From the NCBI GenBank assembly GCA_944548615.1, contig OX155972.1:3151625-3215624 (forward strand): a DNA stretch of 64,000 nt, in the 5' to 3' direction. Both the position numbers and the translations under genes were made by a program. Positions 10,905 through 21,521 of this stretch are shown here, one piece after another. Numbering within the stretch: position 1 is the first letter of the stretch; each line of letters opens with the position of its first letter. This DNA comes from Micropterix aruncella (Eukaryota > Arthropoda > Insecta > Lepidoptera > Micropterigidae). Below the pieces are notes generated by a model. That model was not told where the DNA came from. It was given only the letters and a program-made list of their open reading frames with translations, and made no database searches.

Positions 10905-11075
10905 TTATAAATAAATAAGATAAAAATGGATTTTCCGACGTTTCGGCGATTTTGCAACCACCGTTGTCTAGGGTAGACTGACAGTGTCTAGCCTACATCA
11001 GCGGCAGTTGCAACATCGACGAAAAGTCGGGTGCGGATCTTATTTATTTATAATGTCAAAAAACCACGATAGCAT
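10905..11075 (-). repeat. R4 repeat copy (diverged)
   Basis: This contains gacgtttcgg, ccgttgtctagggtagactg and tttataatgtcaaa, shared with 23480-23697, 38815-39030 and 39235-39350. It sits inside the 4.1-kb TIR element upstream of the broken gene. It is more diverged than the other copies. The rest of 10500-11400 is AT-rich with no gene. Confidence 0.6.
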
Positions 11076-11399
11076 TAGATTTTGTACCTACATTGTATCT
11101 AAAGCTCATGCAAAATGACAGATTCATGGTCACCTACCTACCAACTCGTGCAGATTCAATAAATCACGGTATATTTAATATTAATAGAAAAAACTAAAAA
11201 CAATAACACCATTAAAAAACTATTAACAATAACACCAACAATTGACAACAATAACAATTCCTTAGTAATGTAATTAATCCACAAATAAGGGGATTCGAAT
11301 AACTTTCTCTGACGGCATTTGCAGTGGAACTGATTTAGAATATCAGAGGTGAAGTAAATTTGGCAACTACGTGCAAGTAACACGTGCGATGCAGCGCGG

Positions 11400-11950
11400 G
11401 CAGCCCTTATAACGACGGCAACAATGCAAGACGACGCGGCGACGTCGCGACGCGCGAGAGAGAGCGCCTTGCTAAAAGCGGCTTAACTAAGGCATTTTCC
11501 AACCGATTAGTTTACTGCGTTTTTTTGTCGAAAGCTGATAAAACTTTTCATATTTTTGTCGTACATAGTTTTTGTCTAAAATGAATAATTTACAGACTAT
11601 AATCAAAATATGGAGTATTTAAAATTTTATTTTTCAATTTTTTTAAATTATTGTCTTAACTGGGCTAGTTAGGTGATTTTATGTTAAGAAGTTATTGTAG
11701 AACACTTAATTACCTTTCATTTGACACCTTGCACATGCACATAGGGCTAAGAGTTTCGATATAATTCGGGGTTTTCAAAATGCGGCGGCCGCCATTTTGA
11801 TGACGTCATATCTGCGGATCCAGGCACTATACAGCTGGGGTCCCGACGGTTTTGTAGAGAAAACAACATGTTTAATAACATACTAAAAGTTGGTGCTGGT
11901 ATCACAAAGTGAACTATTTTGTCACTTTTTGATGTTAAGGGAAGGGACTA
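11400..11950 (-). repeat. Right terminal inverted repeat of the 4.1-kb element
   Basis: This is the reverse complement of the left repeat. It differs by point changes and by a short insertion near the tip (tcaaaaagtgac near 11927-11936, read on minus). Its inner GC-rich end at 11390-11470 matches 8285-8345. Confidence 0.8.
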
Positions 11951-12366
11951 TATGGAACCCTTGTTACGGGGTGTATGCATCGAGAATAGAGGCCATCCAA
12001 AGAAAATTTCTGCACTACATAGAATATAAATGTCGTATACGTGATCCAGACTACTATTTTCGTTGCATCCGCCATCATTTGCTGCCATTGGCTTTGCGAA
12101 GAAACATAGCAGACATCTCACTTTTACTACGAATTTTAAATGGCTCGATTGATTGTCCTGAACTACTATCTAAAATATCTCTCCGCACTCCTAGCCGGGC
12201 ACTTAGAAATAGGGCACTCCTTCTTGTACCTGGCTTTAAAACCAAATACAGGCGTAATTCTTATTTTATAAGGGTATGCGAAACTTTCAACACCCTGAAC
12301 GCTGACATTGATATTGACCCCTTTTTCACGAATATAGATACTATAAGGAAGCAGATTAGATTGTAG
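11951..12366 (+). pseudogene. Non-LTR RT fossil, right half
   Basis: The plus strand continues the frame interrupted at 7814: WNPCYGVYASRIEAIQRKFL, then LLPLALRRNIADISLLLRIL and a conserved end with RNSYFIRVCETFN, then a stop at 12364. This is the C-terminal region downstream of the RT domain in Jockey-type elements. An AT-rich 3' untranslated stretch runs to an A-rich tail of aaaataaaataaaa at about 12648-12668. Apart from the 4.1-kb insertion this part has no stop. Confidence 0.75.
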
Positions 12367-12668
12367 GGCGATTTTGTGATGATCAGGCTTAGCATTTTCT
12401 TCTTTTATTACAGTCTTGCTTATGTCAACATGTTTTCTACTGTACAATTTAGTATCTTCTTGTTTAATATCTTCTTTATGCTATATATCTATCTTCTTTA
12501 TGCTTTAATATCTTCTTTGTTTAATATCTTCTTTATCAGTTCTAAATTCACGTTATCATTATTGTCATTATCAGTGGTAACTTGTAAATGGCTCTAAGCT
12601 TCCTATTTTTGTTCACTACAAAATTATTGGCTGTAAGTTATCTTTAAGAAAATAAAATAAAATAAAAA

Positions 12669-12848
12669 AAATACCTGGGAACGACCATATCTGAGGAATT
12701 TTAGTTTTATGAGTTTTTTGAAAAATATAATACTTAATTTTAAAAAGTTTTTAAATGAATCCCTCGATAAGGATCTTATTTAAAATTTGAACTCAAAAAA
12801 GTTGCTCATTGCCTAGGACATTAAGACTTTAAACTGACTTCAAAACAT

Positions 12849-12881
<33 letters not shown>

Positions 12882-13244
12882 CGCTTTATTCCTAAGAAAA
12901 GGCGAGCGTATTGCCTGCAGGCAATATTTTAGAGCTAACCTATGTGCGGTATATATTATATATGTAGTAGGATACGTACGAATATAAAGATAGAAGTATT
13001 TATTTCCAATACAACCATAACAATTGTGTAGGAATGACATTAATTAATTTTAAACTAGTTACTAAATTTAGCCAAGAGATGATATACAATATATAACTTT
13101 AAACTTGCCAATTTACAAAAACAAAGACTATATCATAACAGTTTACAACAAAACAATTGACAATAAATAATACGTATTAGATTAAATGGGTTACCAATAT
13201 GTCAGGTAACCAATATTTCACGTACAGTGACGCCCATATGATCA
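12669..13244. other. AT-rich with an (AAT)n microsatellite
   Basis: A clean run of AAT trinucleotides lies at about 12848-12878. Downstream sequence resembles the 3' untranslated region of a minus-strand non-LTR element whose tail would be this microsatellite, but no coding part is visible. Confidence 0.4.
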
Positions 13245-13415
13245 CATGGTGAAGCTTGCCCTAGACCTGCCAACGACGAAACGTGCTCTTGGAAGACCAT
13301 TTGCCGCCTAATTGACGACTGTTGAAAAAGACCTGAGAGAAGATCAACTCGACGCCGACACAGCACAAAATCGTGCTCAGTGGAGGAGAAAGGCCGACCC
13401 CAAGTAAATGGGACA
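13245..13415 (+). pseudogene. RTE-type non-LTR 3' coding remnant
   Basis: The plus strand reads TVEKDLREDQLDADTAQNRA then QWRRKADPK and a stop. This is the typical C terminus of lepidopteran RTE-like reverse transcriptase proteins (DLR.D.LD..DAQNR..WR...R.ADP). Upstream residues are shifted and stop-ridden. Only this end of the element remains. Confidence 0.55.
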
Positions 13416-13551
13416 GGGTCTAGGAAGAAGACGATAGAATTACATGCCGTCATGTTAAAAGCGATATCGCAAGGTCGCGACGTGATGAAATAAAATTGTG
13501 TTTTAACATTACGACACAGTAACTACCGTCACATCAACACCGTTACGCGTC

Positions 13552-14490
13552 ATGTTAACTCATATGTATGGACCACAGTCCGACTTAGATATACTTAATC
13601 TTGTACAGAAATTAGGTAATATAGTTTTATTCGCTGATGACACTTCGCTCATATTCAACGTTTCTAGGAAAACCAATAGTTATGATGAAGTAGAAAACAC
13701 ACTGACAAAAGTTTTAGGATGTTCACCGTCAATAATTTGCCTTTGAATTCTAATAAAAGTTAGTGACTCTGACATTAATATTGTTATGGACGGTGAAATA
13801 CTAAAATTTGTAAATTCTACAAAATTTCTAGGAATTACAATAGACAATAAACTTCAATGGGGTCCTCATATTGAATTATTAGCTGGAAGACTTAGCTCGG
13901 CAGCATTTGCGGTACGTCAAATAAGGCAACTAACTGATGAAGCTACTACCAGAACTGTATATTTCAGCTACTTCCATAGTATAATGTCGTATGGGATTTT
14001 GCTCTGGGGCCGCGCAGCCGATATGCAAACGATATTTACTTTGCAGAAAAGAGCCATACGATCCATTTATTATTTAAACTCCCGAGCATCGCTAAAAGAG
14101 AAATTTAAAGAGATCAATATTCTGACGGTTTATAGTCAGTATATATTCGATAACTTAATGTATGTTCGTAAAAACTTGCACAGGTTCCGTAGGTTGGGTG
14201 ACATTCACAATAGGAATACCAGGTTCAAAAATAAACTAGCCATTACGGGCTCTAGGTCAGTAAAAGTGAGTAAATCTTTTATTGGAGACGGTGTTCGCTT
14301 TTATAACACGTTGCCTGAGAAACTAACCCTTTTACCAGACACTAAATTTAGAAGAATTGTTAAAGATACTATGTGCTCTAAAGGCTATTATAAAATTGAA
14401 GATTTTTTAAGCGATACATTGGTCTGGTCAAGTCGTTTTTGTGTAACATAGCTATGAAAACCATTTGTAAAGTATTATTATTATTGTTAT
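13552..14490 (+). pseudogene. Jockey-type non-LTR retrotransposon, 5'-truncated
   Basis: The first ORF has IVLFADDTSLIF, the catalytic palm box. After a frameshift around 13740 the frame continues from 13786 with KFVNSTKFLGITIDNKLQWG, then SIMSYGILLWGRAADMQTIF and LQKRAIRSIY, to a stop at 14451. The order matches the palm, thumb and C-terminal region. A TTATTA-type microsatellite tail follows (about 14476-14500). The endonuclease and the RT fingers are missing. A fragment of the same family lies at 53128-53655 on minus. Confidence 0.8.
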
Positions 14491-14507
14491 TATTACTATT
14501 ACGTAAA

Positions 14508-14574
14508 GCCATTGATTATATAGTGTAGTAATCAATGGCAACAGCCATTGATTATATAGTGTAGTAATCAATGG
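14508..14574. repeat. Two tandem copies of a 36-bp hairpin
   Basis: The unit GCCATTGATTA...TAATCAATGG is an inverted repeat with 11-bp arms and is repeated with a period of 36 bp (14508 and 14544). A TCTA microsatellite follows at about 14648-14672. Both lie just past the non-LTR tail. Confidence 0.8.
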
Positions 14575-14672
14575 ACTACAAGCAAGGCGTAAATGTCTAG
14601 AAACATAAGACGTTCGGAAAGTACTGTAAGTCTACTTCGAATAAAAATCTATCTATCTATCTATCTATCTAT

Positions 14673-15779
14673 CCTTGTTGAAACATGCGTATTTCCGTGT
14701 ATTACATCGTTACATTTTTATCAGTGCATATTTTCCTAAGGACATCATTGACATGTTCCATCTCCTGCGGAAAATGTTCAGCGTCGCGGATGATGGTTTG
14801 AGCTGGCATGCAAATATGTATCCGTATGTGTGAGGCCTTCATATATAGAGAACAAATATTGTTGTCATAAAATGACGTCTCTTAGATATACTAAATCTGT
14901 CGGACACAACTGATCCTTCCCCGGTAGTCATTATAATCGCAGCGGGGGTGTACTCTTGTTATGTGTACTTAGTGGACCACTTTTTAGGACTGAAATGGTA
15001 TTCCTCATGGCGTGGGCTATATAGCCTCACTCCCTCCAAATGTCACCCCTGCTTTAAACATAAATGGACCCCCGCAGCGCGTCGGGGCATTAATCATTTC
15101 CGACTCTTGCTAATTCTCCCATCATTGCGGATGCGGACATCACACTTAAGCCATACCGAACGTTATGGAATCTGACGAATCAAATCAGTTGTAGTGTTTT
15201 TAGAAACTAGGACATCGCAGATCTCTGAAATTATTCCTGTCATTGAAGAGGCACTTAGCCAACTTCGACGTAAACGGCGTTTTCTACGATTATCGAAATA
15301 TTGACCCCAATTATCTATGCAGATGTGTCATTTTATTGGGAGTTGCTTAATCCTTCGACTACGTACGTAACAAATTTGCGTACGTAACGACCAATCAGAA
15401 TACCGTTGACTACGTAACGACCAATATTAGCGGCTTCCTCCCGGAGCGCACAGTAATATTATTTTCTAATTCGAACGCATCCTAAAATCCATACCAAATG
15501 TCTCATTATTACCATAGATACATAGACGGCCGGTAGAATAATTTCGCGCGTCATTTCGCGGATATTTCTGGTAAAATTATTTTTTTTTCGAGAAATCATC
15601 AAAATTTTAATTGGTTTTTATGAGCTAATATCTAAATATTTTTGTATGTAAATAAGCAAAACGAAATATTACCTTTGAATGAGAATCTAATAAAGATCAC
15701 GATAGTATTAACAATTTCTAAATAGGGTTCCGTATTTTTCCGTAAGACAAGTACCAGTTAGAAATGCCGAGTTTTTTTT
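14673..15779. other. Unclassified, no gene seen
   Basis: This mixed-composition stretch has short GC-richer patches (14900-15170 and 15350-15450). Two gaccaat boxes occur near 15390-15425. No ORF has a recognisable motif. Confidence 0.3.
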
Positions 15780-15925
15780 CTGTTTTTCGACTTTCTCATA
15801 TTTATTCGTAATTATCTAATTGTTTTACAAAATGAGATTTTTATAGTCTAATACGAAATTTTATTGCGATCATTGCATAGTTATTCTTTTTATGATTGCT
15901 ATAGTAGTTCCATAGTTTAGTACTT
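15780..15925 (+). repeat. R6 dispersed repeat
   Basis: This AT-rich repeat carries attatctaattgttttacaa and ttgcgatcattgcatagtta blocks. It is shared with 38500-38640 (opposite strand) and 44290-44430. No coding potential is seen. Confidence 0.6.
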
Positions 15926-15929
15926 TTTA

Positions 15930-16175
15930 TCGAGCGCGGCGATATTGCAAGAAATTCCAATAAATTGCCGCCTGCCATGAAATTATGCCGCTACTCGAAG
16001 GGGTAATTTCTCTGCTGTAAAACGCTAGTGGACAGGAACCAATGAAGACTTTGAAGGCGTTTTTCACCAACTCTTCAAAATTGACTTTTTTCCCTTGTAA
16101 AAAGTTGTCTAAATTCTTAAAAAACTCTTTTGGAGTAAGGTCTGGCAAGTACGGTGGGTGACCACTTTTTCCACC
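15930..16175 (-). pseudogene. Mariner transposase C-terminal fossil
   Basis: The minus strand reads GHPPYLPDLTPKEFFKNL then DNFLQGKKVNFEELVKNAF and a degenerate C terminus. This matches the HPPYSPDLAP.D.FLFP block and downstream part of mariner transposases. The catalytic aspartate of PDL is kept. No N-terminal half is found. Confidence 0.65.
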
Positions 16176-16687
16176 GGGAAAAACCGGGAAAAACTTAGGG
16201 CGACACAACTGATTTTTTTCGACGGTGGTGAATAAGCGAAATTAACACGATCCCCGTAGACATTTCCCCTCAAACTATTGAGCGCTGGTCAGCTCCATAA
16301 ATTTGGATTGCGAATGCCCAGAGGGGGTTCGTCAGCCACCCGCTGTTCTCCAAATGTCTCTATCCGGCGGGCGGGAGTTTGTTTGTTTGTTTGATTTGCG
16401 GGACTGCTGTTACAAGGACACATGCCATTATTATGCCATTACGTTCTTCTCCATCATCAAGCGCCATATTCTCCAGAAAACATTGACCTCACATTCAAAT
16501 TCATATCTTTTTGATGAATATTTATTTTATATGTACCTATACCCGTACATGGAAAGCGCTTTTATTTTTAATTCAATTAATCTACTGTGTAAAGCCAACT
16601 TTTAGTCGATGCCACCGTCGCTTTGTTATCACTATAACTTATATGTCGCACCTCCGATTAAATACAGTAGCAACTTGAATAAATCCA
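16176..16687. other. Unclassified, no gene seen
   Basis: An open frame at 16303-16605 on plus has no recognised motif and reads through a GTTT microsatellite, so I do not call it. Confidence 0.3.
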
Positions 16688-16852
16688 GTTATAGTATTTC
16701 TTTATAAAAATCGTCGCCATTCCTCATTTTACAATCCCAAAAACAGATAACTGTTACTTCACTAATTCGTCAATGCACTAGTGAAGTTAACAGTTATAAC
16801 TCTTTTTGGAAAAAAATAAGAAACAGCGATAATTTTTATAAAGAAACACCAT
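16688..16852. repeat. Foldback element of about 165 bp
   Basis: The left arm holds ATTTCTTTATAAAAATCG and ATAACTGTTACTTCACTA; the right arm holds their near reverse complements. The arms are roughly 70-75 bp with a short loop near 16765, so the whole segment can fold on itself. It is probably a MITE. I cannot place it in a known family. Confidence 0.6.
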
Positions 16853-16942
16853 AATTGGAATTCCGCTTGAGAATGGAGTCGGGATTGGAAATGAGGTAAA
16901 GGAAGAGACAAAATAGATAAAATTTATTATGTATGTATCTAT

Positions 16943-17366
16943 ACAGAGTGTTTTTAATGCACGGGCATTTTTTTAGGGGATGAATCAGTACAACGAAGTA
17001 AGCAACTTTTAATATATTTTTTTTTGGAAAAAAAACAAAATTTTTTTTTATGTTTTGTTTTTTTTATTTAAAAATTTGAATAAGCTGACTGGTAAATAAA
17101 GGTTTGAGAAGCGTTTGAGCGCGCTGCGAAATCTAGCGGCAGGTAATATAACGTACCTATATAAACAATATTAGCGAAATTTTACCTACCGCTAGATAGC
17201 GCATCGTGATCACAGCTTTTCATACTAGTCAATAAAATAAAAAAAAATAATTAAAAAAACAAATTTAAAAAAAAAAAACAAAAAAAACAGTTTTCTTTTA
17301 AATCAAAAATGCTTATTTTGTTGTACTCACTACTAAAAAAAATACTCGTGCAGTAAAAACACTCCA
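16943..17366. mobile_element. R5 palindromic foldback MITE
   Basis: The ends are inverted repeats (ACAGAGTGTTTTTAATGCAC and its diverged complement). The centre is itself palindromic around taaacaatatt, with tctagcggcaggtaa on the left and ttacctaccgctaga on the right. Related copies lie at 41781-42190 and 43223-43862. There is no gene inside. Long A and T runs lie between arm and centre. Confidence 0.75.
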
Positions 17367-17757
17367 TATAAATATATTTGATTTTAGGTATGACTTGTAG
17401 GTATTATAATAAATACTTAAGATAAATTATGTAAATGAACCAAATTAAATAAAATATAATATGTACAAATGTTTTGTACATATTATATATCTAGACTCAA
17501 GATTTTTTAAAATTGAATTCTTATAAGAAGTTTTTGAAGACTGCAATATGTCCACACTTGAAAAGTCTGTGTAATATCTATGACAAGCTCTATATATATA
17601 CGAAGGCATATTGCTGGATTGACAATAAAATAAATTTTCTTTGATTATTCTACATTCATTTCTCTACATGTAATTTGCATTTCTATTTTAATATATTATT
17701 CTCCCTGACTCTTGAATCACATTAGTATATTGTGATTATTTGTATGTAGGTAAGTAG

Positions 17758-20102
17758 TAGTAGTAGTAGTAGATGGAGTGGGGGGCTTGTTTCCAGCCCT
17801 TGATGTCACCTAGATCTGTAAGGTCTTTTGTAACTACCCACTGTGTGGTTAGGTCAATTGTCAGCTAGTAGCCCGGTACTTCTTACCAGACTAAGTAGGT
17901 CACTGACCTTCAAGTTGGGCAGATCGCTGGGTTCGAGAAAGGCTCGTCCCAGTAAACTGTGTCTTTTGGCGGCGAGCCCTGGACAGCGGCCAACAATGTG
18001 TATGCTGTCTTCAGGTTCCTCGCCACATATTCGGCAATCCTTGCTCTCAGTCAAGCCAAGGTTGAATAGATGAGCTCTAAGGGTCGTGTGTCCGGTGAGG
18101 AGACCGATAGTGGTTCTAAGGTTCTTCTTGCTCATGTCAAGTAGGGCCTTGGTTTCCTTCTGTAGTGGTTGCTCCATCATGGCTTTTGCCTGGCGACATC
18201 CCTGACTCTGTTTCCAGGAAGCCCGATGTTCCTGCTCCAAGCAGTCCCTGATGATTTTCTTACCTGTAGCGAAGGGGACCCCTACAGCTGGCTCCACTGG
18301 GCAATCCAGTGTGCCCAGTTTTGCCAGTCTATCGGCCTCTTCGTTTCCGGGTATGCCTTGGTGACCCGGTATCCACATTAGGGTGATTTTGTTGGATTTT
18401 CCCAATTTGTTGAGCTCCTGCATGCAGTCCCAGACCACAGAAGATTCTGTGGTGGCTTTAGCCAGAGCGTCCAGTGCTGCTCTGCTGTCAGAGCAGATGA
18501 GGATTTGTCTGTTTTTTACCTCAAGTCGACTTTGTAGTTTTATGCATTCCAATATGGCAAGTACCTCGGCTTGGAAAACCGTAGCGTATTGTCCAAGGGG
18601 GATGCTGATTCTGTGGTTGGTTTTGGGTCCGTACACGCCTGCCCCAAAACGTCCATTTGTTCCTGAGCCGTCGGTGAACCAGGCGTCTGCGTTGTGGCTT
18701 TGAAGCCACTGCGGATTTTTCCATTCTTCCCTGGTGGGGATTAGGATTTTATAGGATTTCTCTACCGAAATTTTTTTCCGTAGTCGATCCTGGGTCAGAG
18801 TGAATGGGCTTTTGTGGAGGAGGTTTAGCTCAGGATGATTGTGCCCTCCACGCTTCCACTCGCCCAAACACTTCAGTCTGTATGCTGTAAGTCTGGCGGA
18901 GTGGATGATGAGCTTGTCCAGAGGCGGGCAGCAGAGTGCCACCTCTAATCCCGCTGTTGGGGTGGTCTTCATGACGCCAGTTGCAGCCCTCAGGTAGTTA
19001 CCTTGAAGGCTTTTAAGCATTTTTACTGTCTCAAGCTTTTTCACCCTGGACCACCAGACTATTGCAGCATAGGTTAGTCTAGGCAGCAGTACTGCCCTGT
19101 AGAGCCATAAGGCGACCCTGGGTTTGAACCCCCAGGTTTTTCCCATGACTCTTTTGCACGTCCACAACGAGGCATAGAAGGTTGTTCTCTTGCGCTCGAG
19201 GTGGTGCTTCCAATTGAGCTTTGGGTCTAGATAGACTCCAAGGTATTTAACTACTGTAGCGTATTCTATCTCCTTATCCCAGAGCTTGAGACACTCAACG
19301 GGTTCGGGTTTGTATTTTCTGGTGAAAATCATGGCCTTAGTCTTGCTTGGATTAGCGGATAGACCTCTGGCCTGGCACCAGTCTTGGGTGGTCTTAAGTG
19401 CTTTGTCCATGAGCTCCTTAAGTATTGATAGGAAGTTTCCTCTGACTACTATGGCCACGTCATCAGCGTAGCCGTAGACAGAGAGGCCTAGGTTTTGTAG
19501 ATCTATTAGGAGTTCGTCTACAACGATGCTCCACAAGAGGGGGGAGATGACTCCACCCTGTGGACAGCCCTTAGCAGGGATTCCCGTGATGGAGGTGTCG
19601 CCTTGATAGACGGTCAGATTCCTATTTGATAGCATACTCAATGTCCAGTCAATAATGGTCTCTGGTATTCCTCGTCTGTGCATAGCGTTTTTTATAGTTG
19701 CATATGATGTGGTGTCAAATGCTCCTTCGATGTCCAGGAATACTCCCAGAGCGTAACCTTTCGCCGCTAACTGTGTCTCTATTGTGCTCACCAGGTGATG
19801 TAGGGCAGTGTCCGTAGATCTGCCCTCCCTATAGGCATACTGAGCATCAGCAAGCGGTTGAAGAGCTAGGTGGTTGTTTTTCAAGTAGCCGTCAACTAGT
19901 CTCTCCAGTGATTTCAGGAGAAAGGAGGTGAGGCTAATGGGATGTAGTCTTTGGCAAAGATGTGGCCGTTCCTGCCTGCCTTTGGAATGAACGTGACTCT
20001 TGCGCTGCTCCAGGCATGAGGGACGTGTCTGAGGGCTATGCTCGCTCTGAGTACCTTTGTTAGAGGGCCCAGCAGCTGGCTTAACCCGTCCGGCCCCGCC
20101 AC
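17758..20102 (-). mobile_element. Non-LTR retrotransposon with RNase H, 5'-truncated
   Basis: The minus-strand element starts at 20102 inside the RT domain and ends in a (CTA/TAC)n tail near 17758-17771. A short frame at 20102-19914 (AGPDGLSQLLGPLTKVL, VTFIPKAGRN) continues into the long ORF after one frameshift near 19900. RT followed by RNase H places it in the I/LOA/R1-like group; I lean to a LOA-like clade. The endonuclease part is missing. I see no clear target duplication. Confidence 0.85.
17854..19884 (-). CDS. Reverse transcriptase / RNase H ORF (truncated pol)
   Basis: The 676-residue open frame copies element RNA into DNA in the intact family. The RT part shows EGRSTDTALHHLV, FLDIEGAFDTTSY (catalytic D), GCPQGGVISPLLW and YGYADDVAIV (catalytic DD). 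RNase H follows: ADAWFTDGSGT, AEVLAILECI, ICSDSRAAL and IPGHQGIPGNEEADRLA hold the D-E-D-H/D catalytic set. A C-x2-C-x-H-C-like zinc motif (CRICGEEP...HIVGRC) ends the protein. The frame is intact, but the N-terminal endonuclease and RT fingers are absent or in another frame, so the protein is partial. The apparent start codon is not a real start. Confidence 0.85.
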   Translation of the reverse strand: MKNNHLALQPLADAQYAYREGRSTDTALHHLVSTIETQLAAKGYALGVFLDIEGAFDTTSYATIKNAMHRRGIPETIIDWTLSMLSNRNLTVYQGDTSITGIPAKGCPQGGVISPLLWSIVVDELLIDLQNLGLSVYGYADDVAIVVRGNFLSILKELMDKALKTTQDWCQARGLSANPSKTKAMIFTRKYKPEPVECLKLWDKEIEYATVVKYLGVYLDPKLNWKHHLERKRTTFYASLWTCKRVMGKTWGFKPRVALWLYRAVLLPRLTYAAIVWWSRVKKLETVKMLKSLQGNYLRAATGVMKTTPTAGLEVALCCPPLDKLIIHSARLTAYRLKCLGEWKRGGHNHPELNLLHKSPFTLTQDRLRKKISVEKSYKILIPTREEWKNPQWLQSHNADAWFTDGSGTNGRFGAGVYGPKTNHRISIPLGQYATVFQAEVLAILECIKLQSRLEVKNRQILICSDSRAALDALAKATTESSVVWDCMQELNKLGKSNKITLMWIPGHQGIPGNEEADRLAKLGTLDCPVEPAVGVPFATGKKIIRDCLEQEHRASWKQSQGCRQAKAMMEQPLQKETKALLDMSKKNLRTTIGLLTGHTTLRAHLFNLGLTESKDCRICGEEPEDSIHIVGRCPGLAAKRHSLLGRAFLEPSDLPNLKVSDLLSLVRSTGLLADN

Positions 20103-20299
20103 TGCGATATGGCAGTCAAACTTTTGGTGCGCACTGCGATATCGAAATCAAATGAACGCGTGCAGGGAAAGTGATTTGATTGGGTTTTTCGTGTTATTCC
20201 GTATGCAGTTGTATTTTATTTAAATGCACGATGATATTTGGCGTAGAAAAAGTATTTTTCTCGAACGCGCCTCTTTACTAGTGAGTCATTACGAAATGT
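20103..20299. other. Non-coding flank of the LOA-like element
   Basis: The sequence upstream of the truncated element contains two actgcgatat motifs. No gene is seen. Confidence 0.3.
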
Positions 20300-21260
20300 C
20301 AAAATTGTGCTCTCATTTCAGCCGTCGAGTGCCATTTGAGTGCGGTGGCGCGTCGCAATAAATAAGTGTTTGTTTGTGTTTATTGGACAGTAAACCTTAT
20401 AACTGTGAGTATTTATTGACCTAAACGATTGTTGGATTGATTGATGATGAAATTACATCCGATTGACTAGTAAATGCAGTCATTTTCGACAAAACATTTT
20501 TCAGAAGCGTCTAAGAAATTCGAAAGATGAACTTTTGTAAGCATTTTTGATATGTAATAATGGAATCTTGCTCTCAAATAGTGTGGCATACGCTGGCAAA
20601 TAATGTTTTGTATCCCTCTTCATGTGATATCAATCAAAAAACCAACTTTCTTTTACAATTTATCAGTCTGATAGTAAAGCCGGCCATTTCTGTGAATAAT
20701 GCGTAGATTTACGACCGGAAAGTAAGGACGTAGTCGTTATCGATTTTTTTATCGATTGTAACTTTTTAGTGTGTAATGTCTTTATTTATGAGTATGTACC
20801 TATATGCGTGTATGCGTGTATGCGTGTGTGTGTGTGTATGTGTGTATATGTGTATATGTGTGTATACGTATACGCATACGTATACGTATACGTATACGTA
20901 CTCGTATACGTGTACGTACACGTATACGTATACGTATACATACCTATATGTGTGTATACGTGTGTAGGTGTAGGTGTATCTGTATGTGTATGTATATACA
21001 CATACACATACACATACGTATGTATGTATGTATGTATGTATGTATACAAACACAAAAATGTTTTTAATTTTTTTTTGTTTTTATTTGCTTTGTAGATGTG
21101 GAAAATCGGAGACCTTCCTGATGCCTATTTCCTGGCCTAGCTTGAGGCGGAGTTGAACTCGTCGGCATCAGAGGCATTGCTATTATATTTGATATTACTT
21201 ATTGTATAATGTACCTTTCGGTGGAATGTTTTATTGTCAAATAAATAAATATGAATAAAA
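20300..21260 (+). other. Possible small two-exon transcription unit
   Basis: A GC-richer stretch (20310-20360) is followed by a consensus splice donor, ACT|GTGAGT at 20405. A strong acceptor lies at 21095 (T-rich tract, then TTTGTAG). The second exon begins with an ATG that gives a 14-codon ORF (MWKIGDLPDAYFLA, stop at 21138-21140) and contains two AATAAA-type signals at 21240-21258. In another frame the exon reads CGKSETFLMPISWPSLRRS then stop. I cannot tell whether it is host, non-coding or repeat-derived. Confidence 0.3.
20790..21050. repeat. Alternating purine-pyrimidine tract
   Basis: About 260 bp consist almost wholly of TG, TA and CG steps: tgtgtg and tatgcg at the left, tacgta in the centre, tatgtatg at the right. 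The central tacgtatacgta part is nearly self-complementary. Such tracts can adopt Z-DNA or cruciform structure. All reading frames are open here, so ORFs in this stretch are meaningless. Confidence 0.85.
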
Positions 21261-21425
21261 CTGAGTTTGTTATTTTTGGAAAGGTGCAATATATTTATTT
21301 AAACTACAATTTATAATTTATTATCAAACTATAACTATAATATAACGCATACAACAAAACTACCAGCAGAGAATTTTTTGTATTTTCATTGTGACTTATT
21401 TTTAAGTCCGAATTCTAAGTGTGAT

Positions 21426-21520
21426 TGAACCTTCGGCTTCGGCCGAAGATTATGGCGAAGGCCGAACATTCGGCTTCGGCTTCGGCTTCGGCCAAAAACT
21501 GACCTTCGGTCGGACATCGG
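21426..21520. repeat. (CTTCGG)n microsatellite
   Basis: Repeats of CTTCGG and its complement CCGAAG alternate, so the tract can form hairpins. It directly precedes the satellite array. Confidence 0.75.
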
Positions 21521-21521
21521 A

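Larger units (their letters stand above)
7815..11950. mobile_element. 4.1-kb TIR transposon with TAT target duplication
   Basis: The left end starts TAGTCCCTTCCCTTAACAT and the right end is its reverse complement. The inverted repeats run inward for roughly 530-550 bp (7815-8345 and 11400-11950) with moderate divergence. TAT flanks both ends (7812-7814 and 11951-11953). Removing the element and one TAT restores an uninterrupted reverse transcriptase frame across the junction. A broken minus-strand gene occupies 8680-10480. A 3-bp duplication is compatible with several cut-and-paste superfamilies (for example PIF/Harbinger, CACTA or Zator), and I cannot assign one. Confidence 0.8.

Noticed and set aside
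20766..21156. Six overlapping ORFs in the alternating repeat
   Set aside because: The repeat lacks stops in all frames, so the ORFs are by-products of sequence composition.
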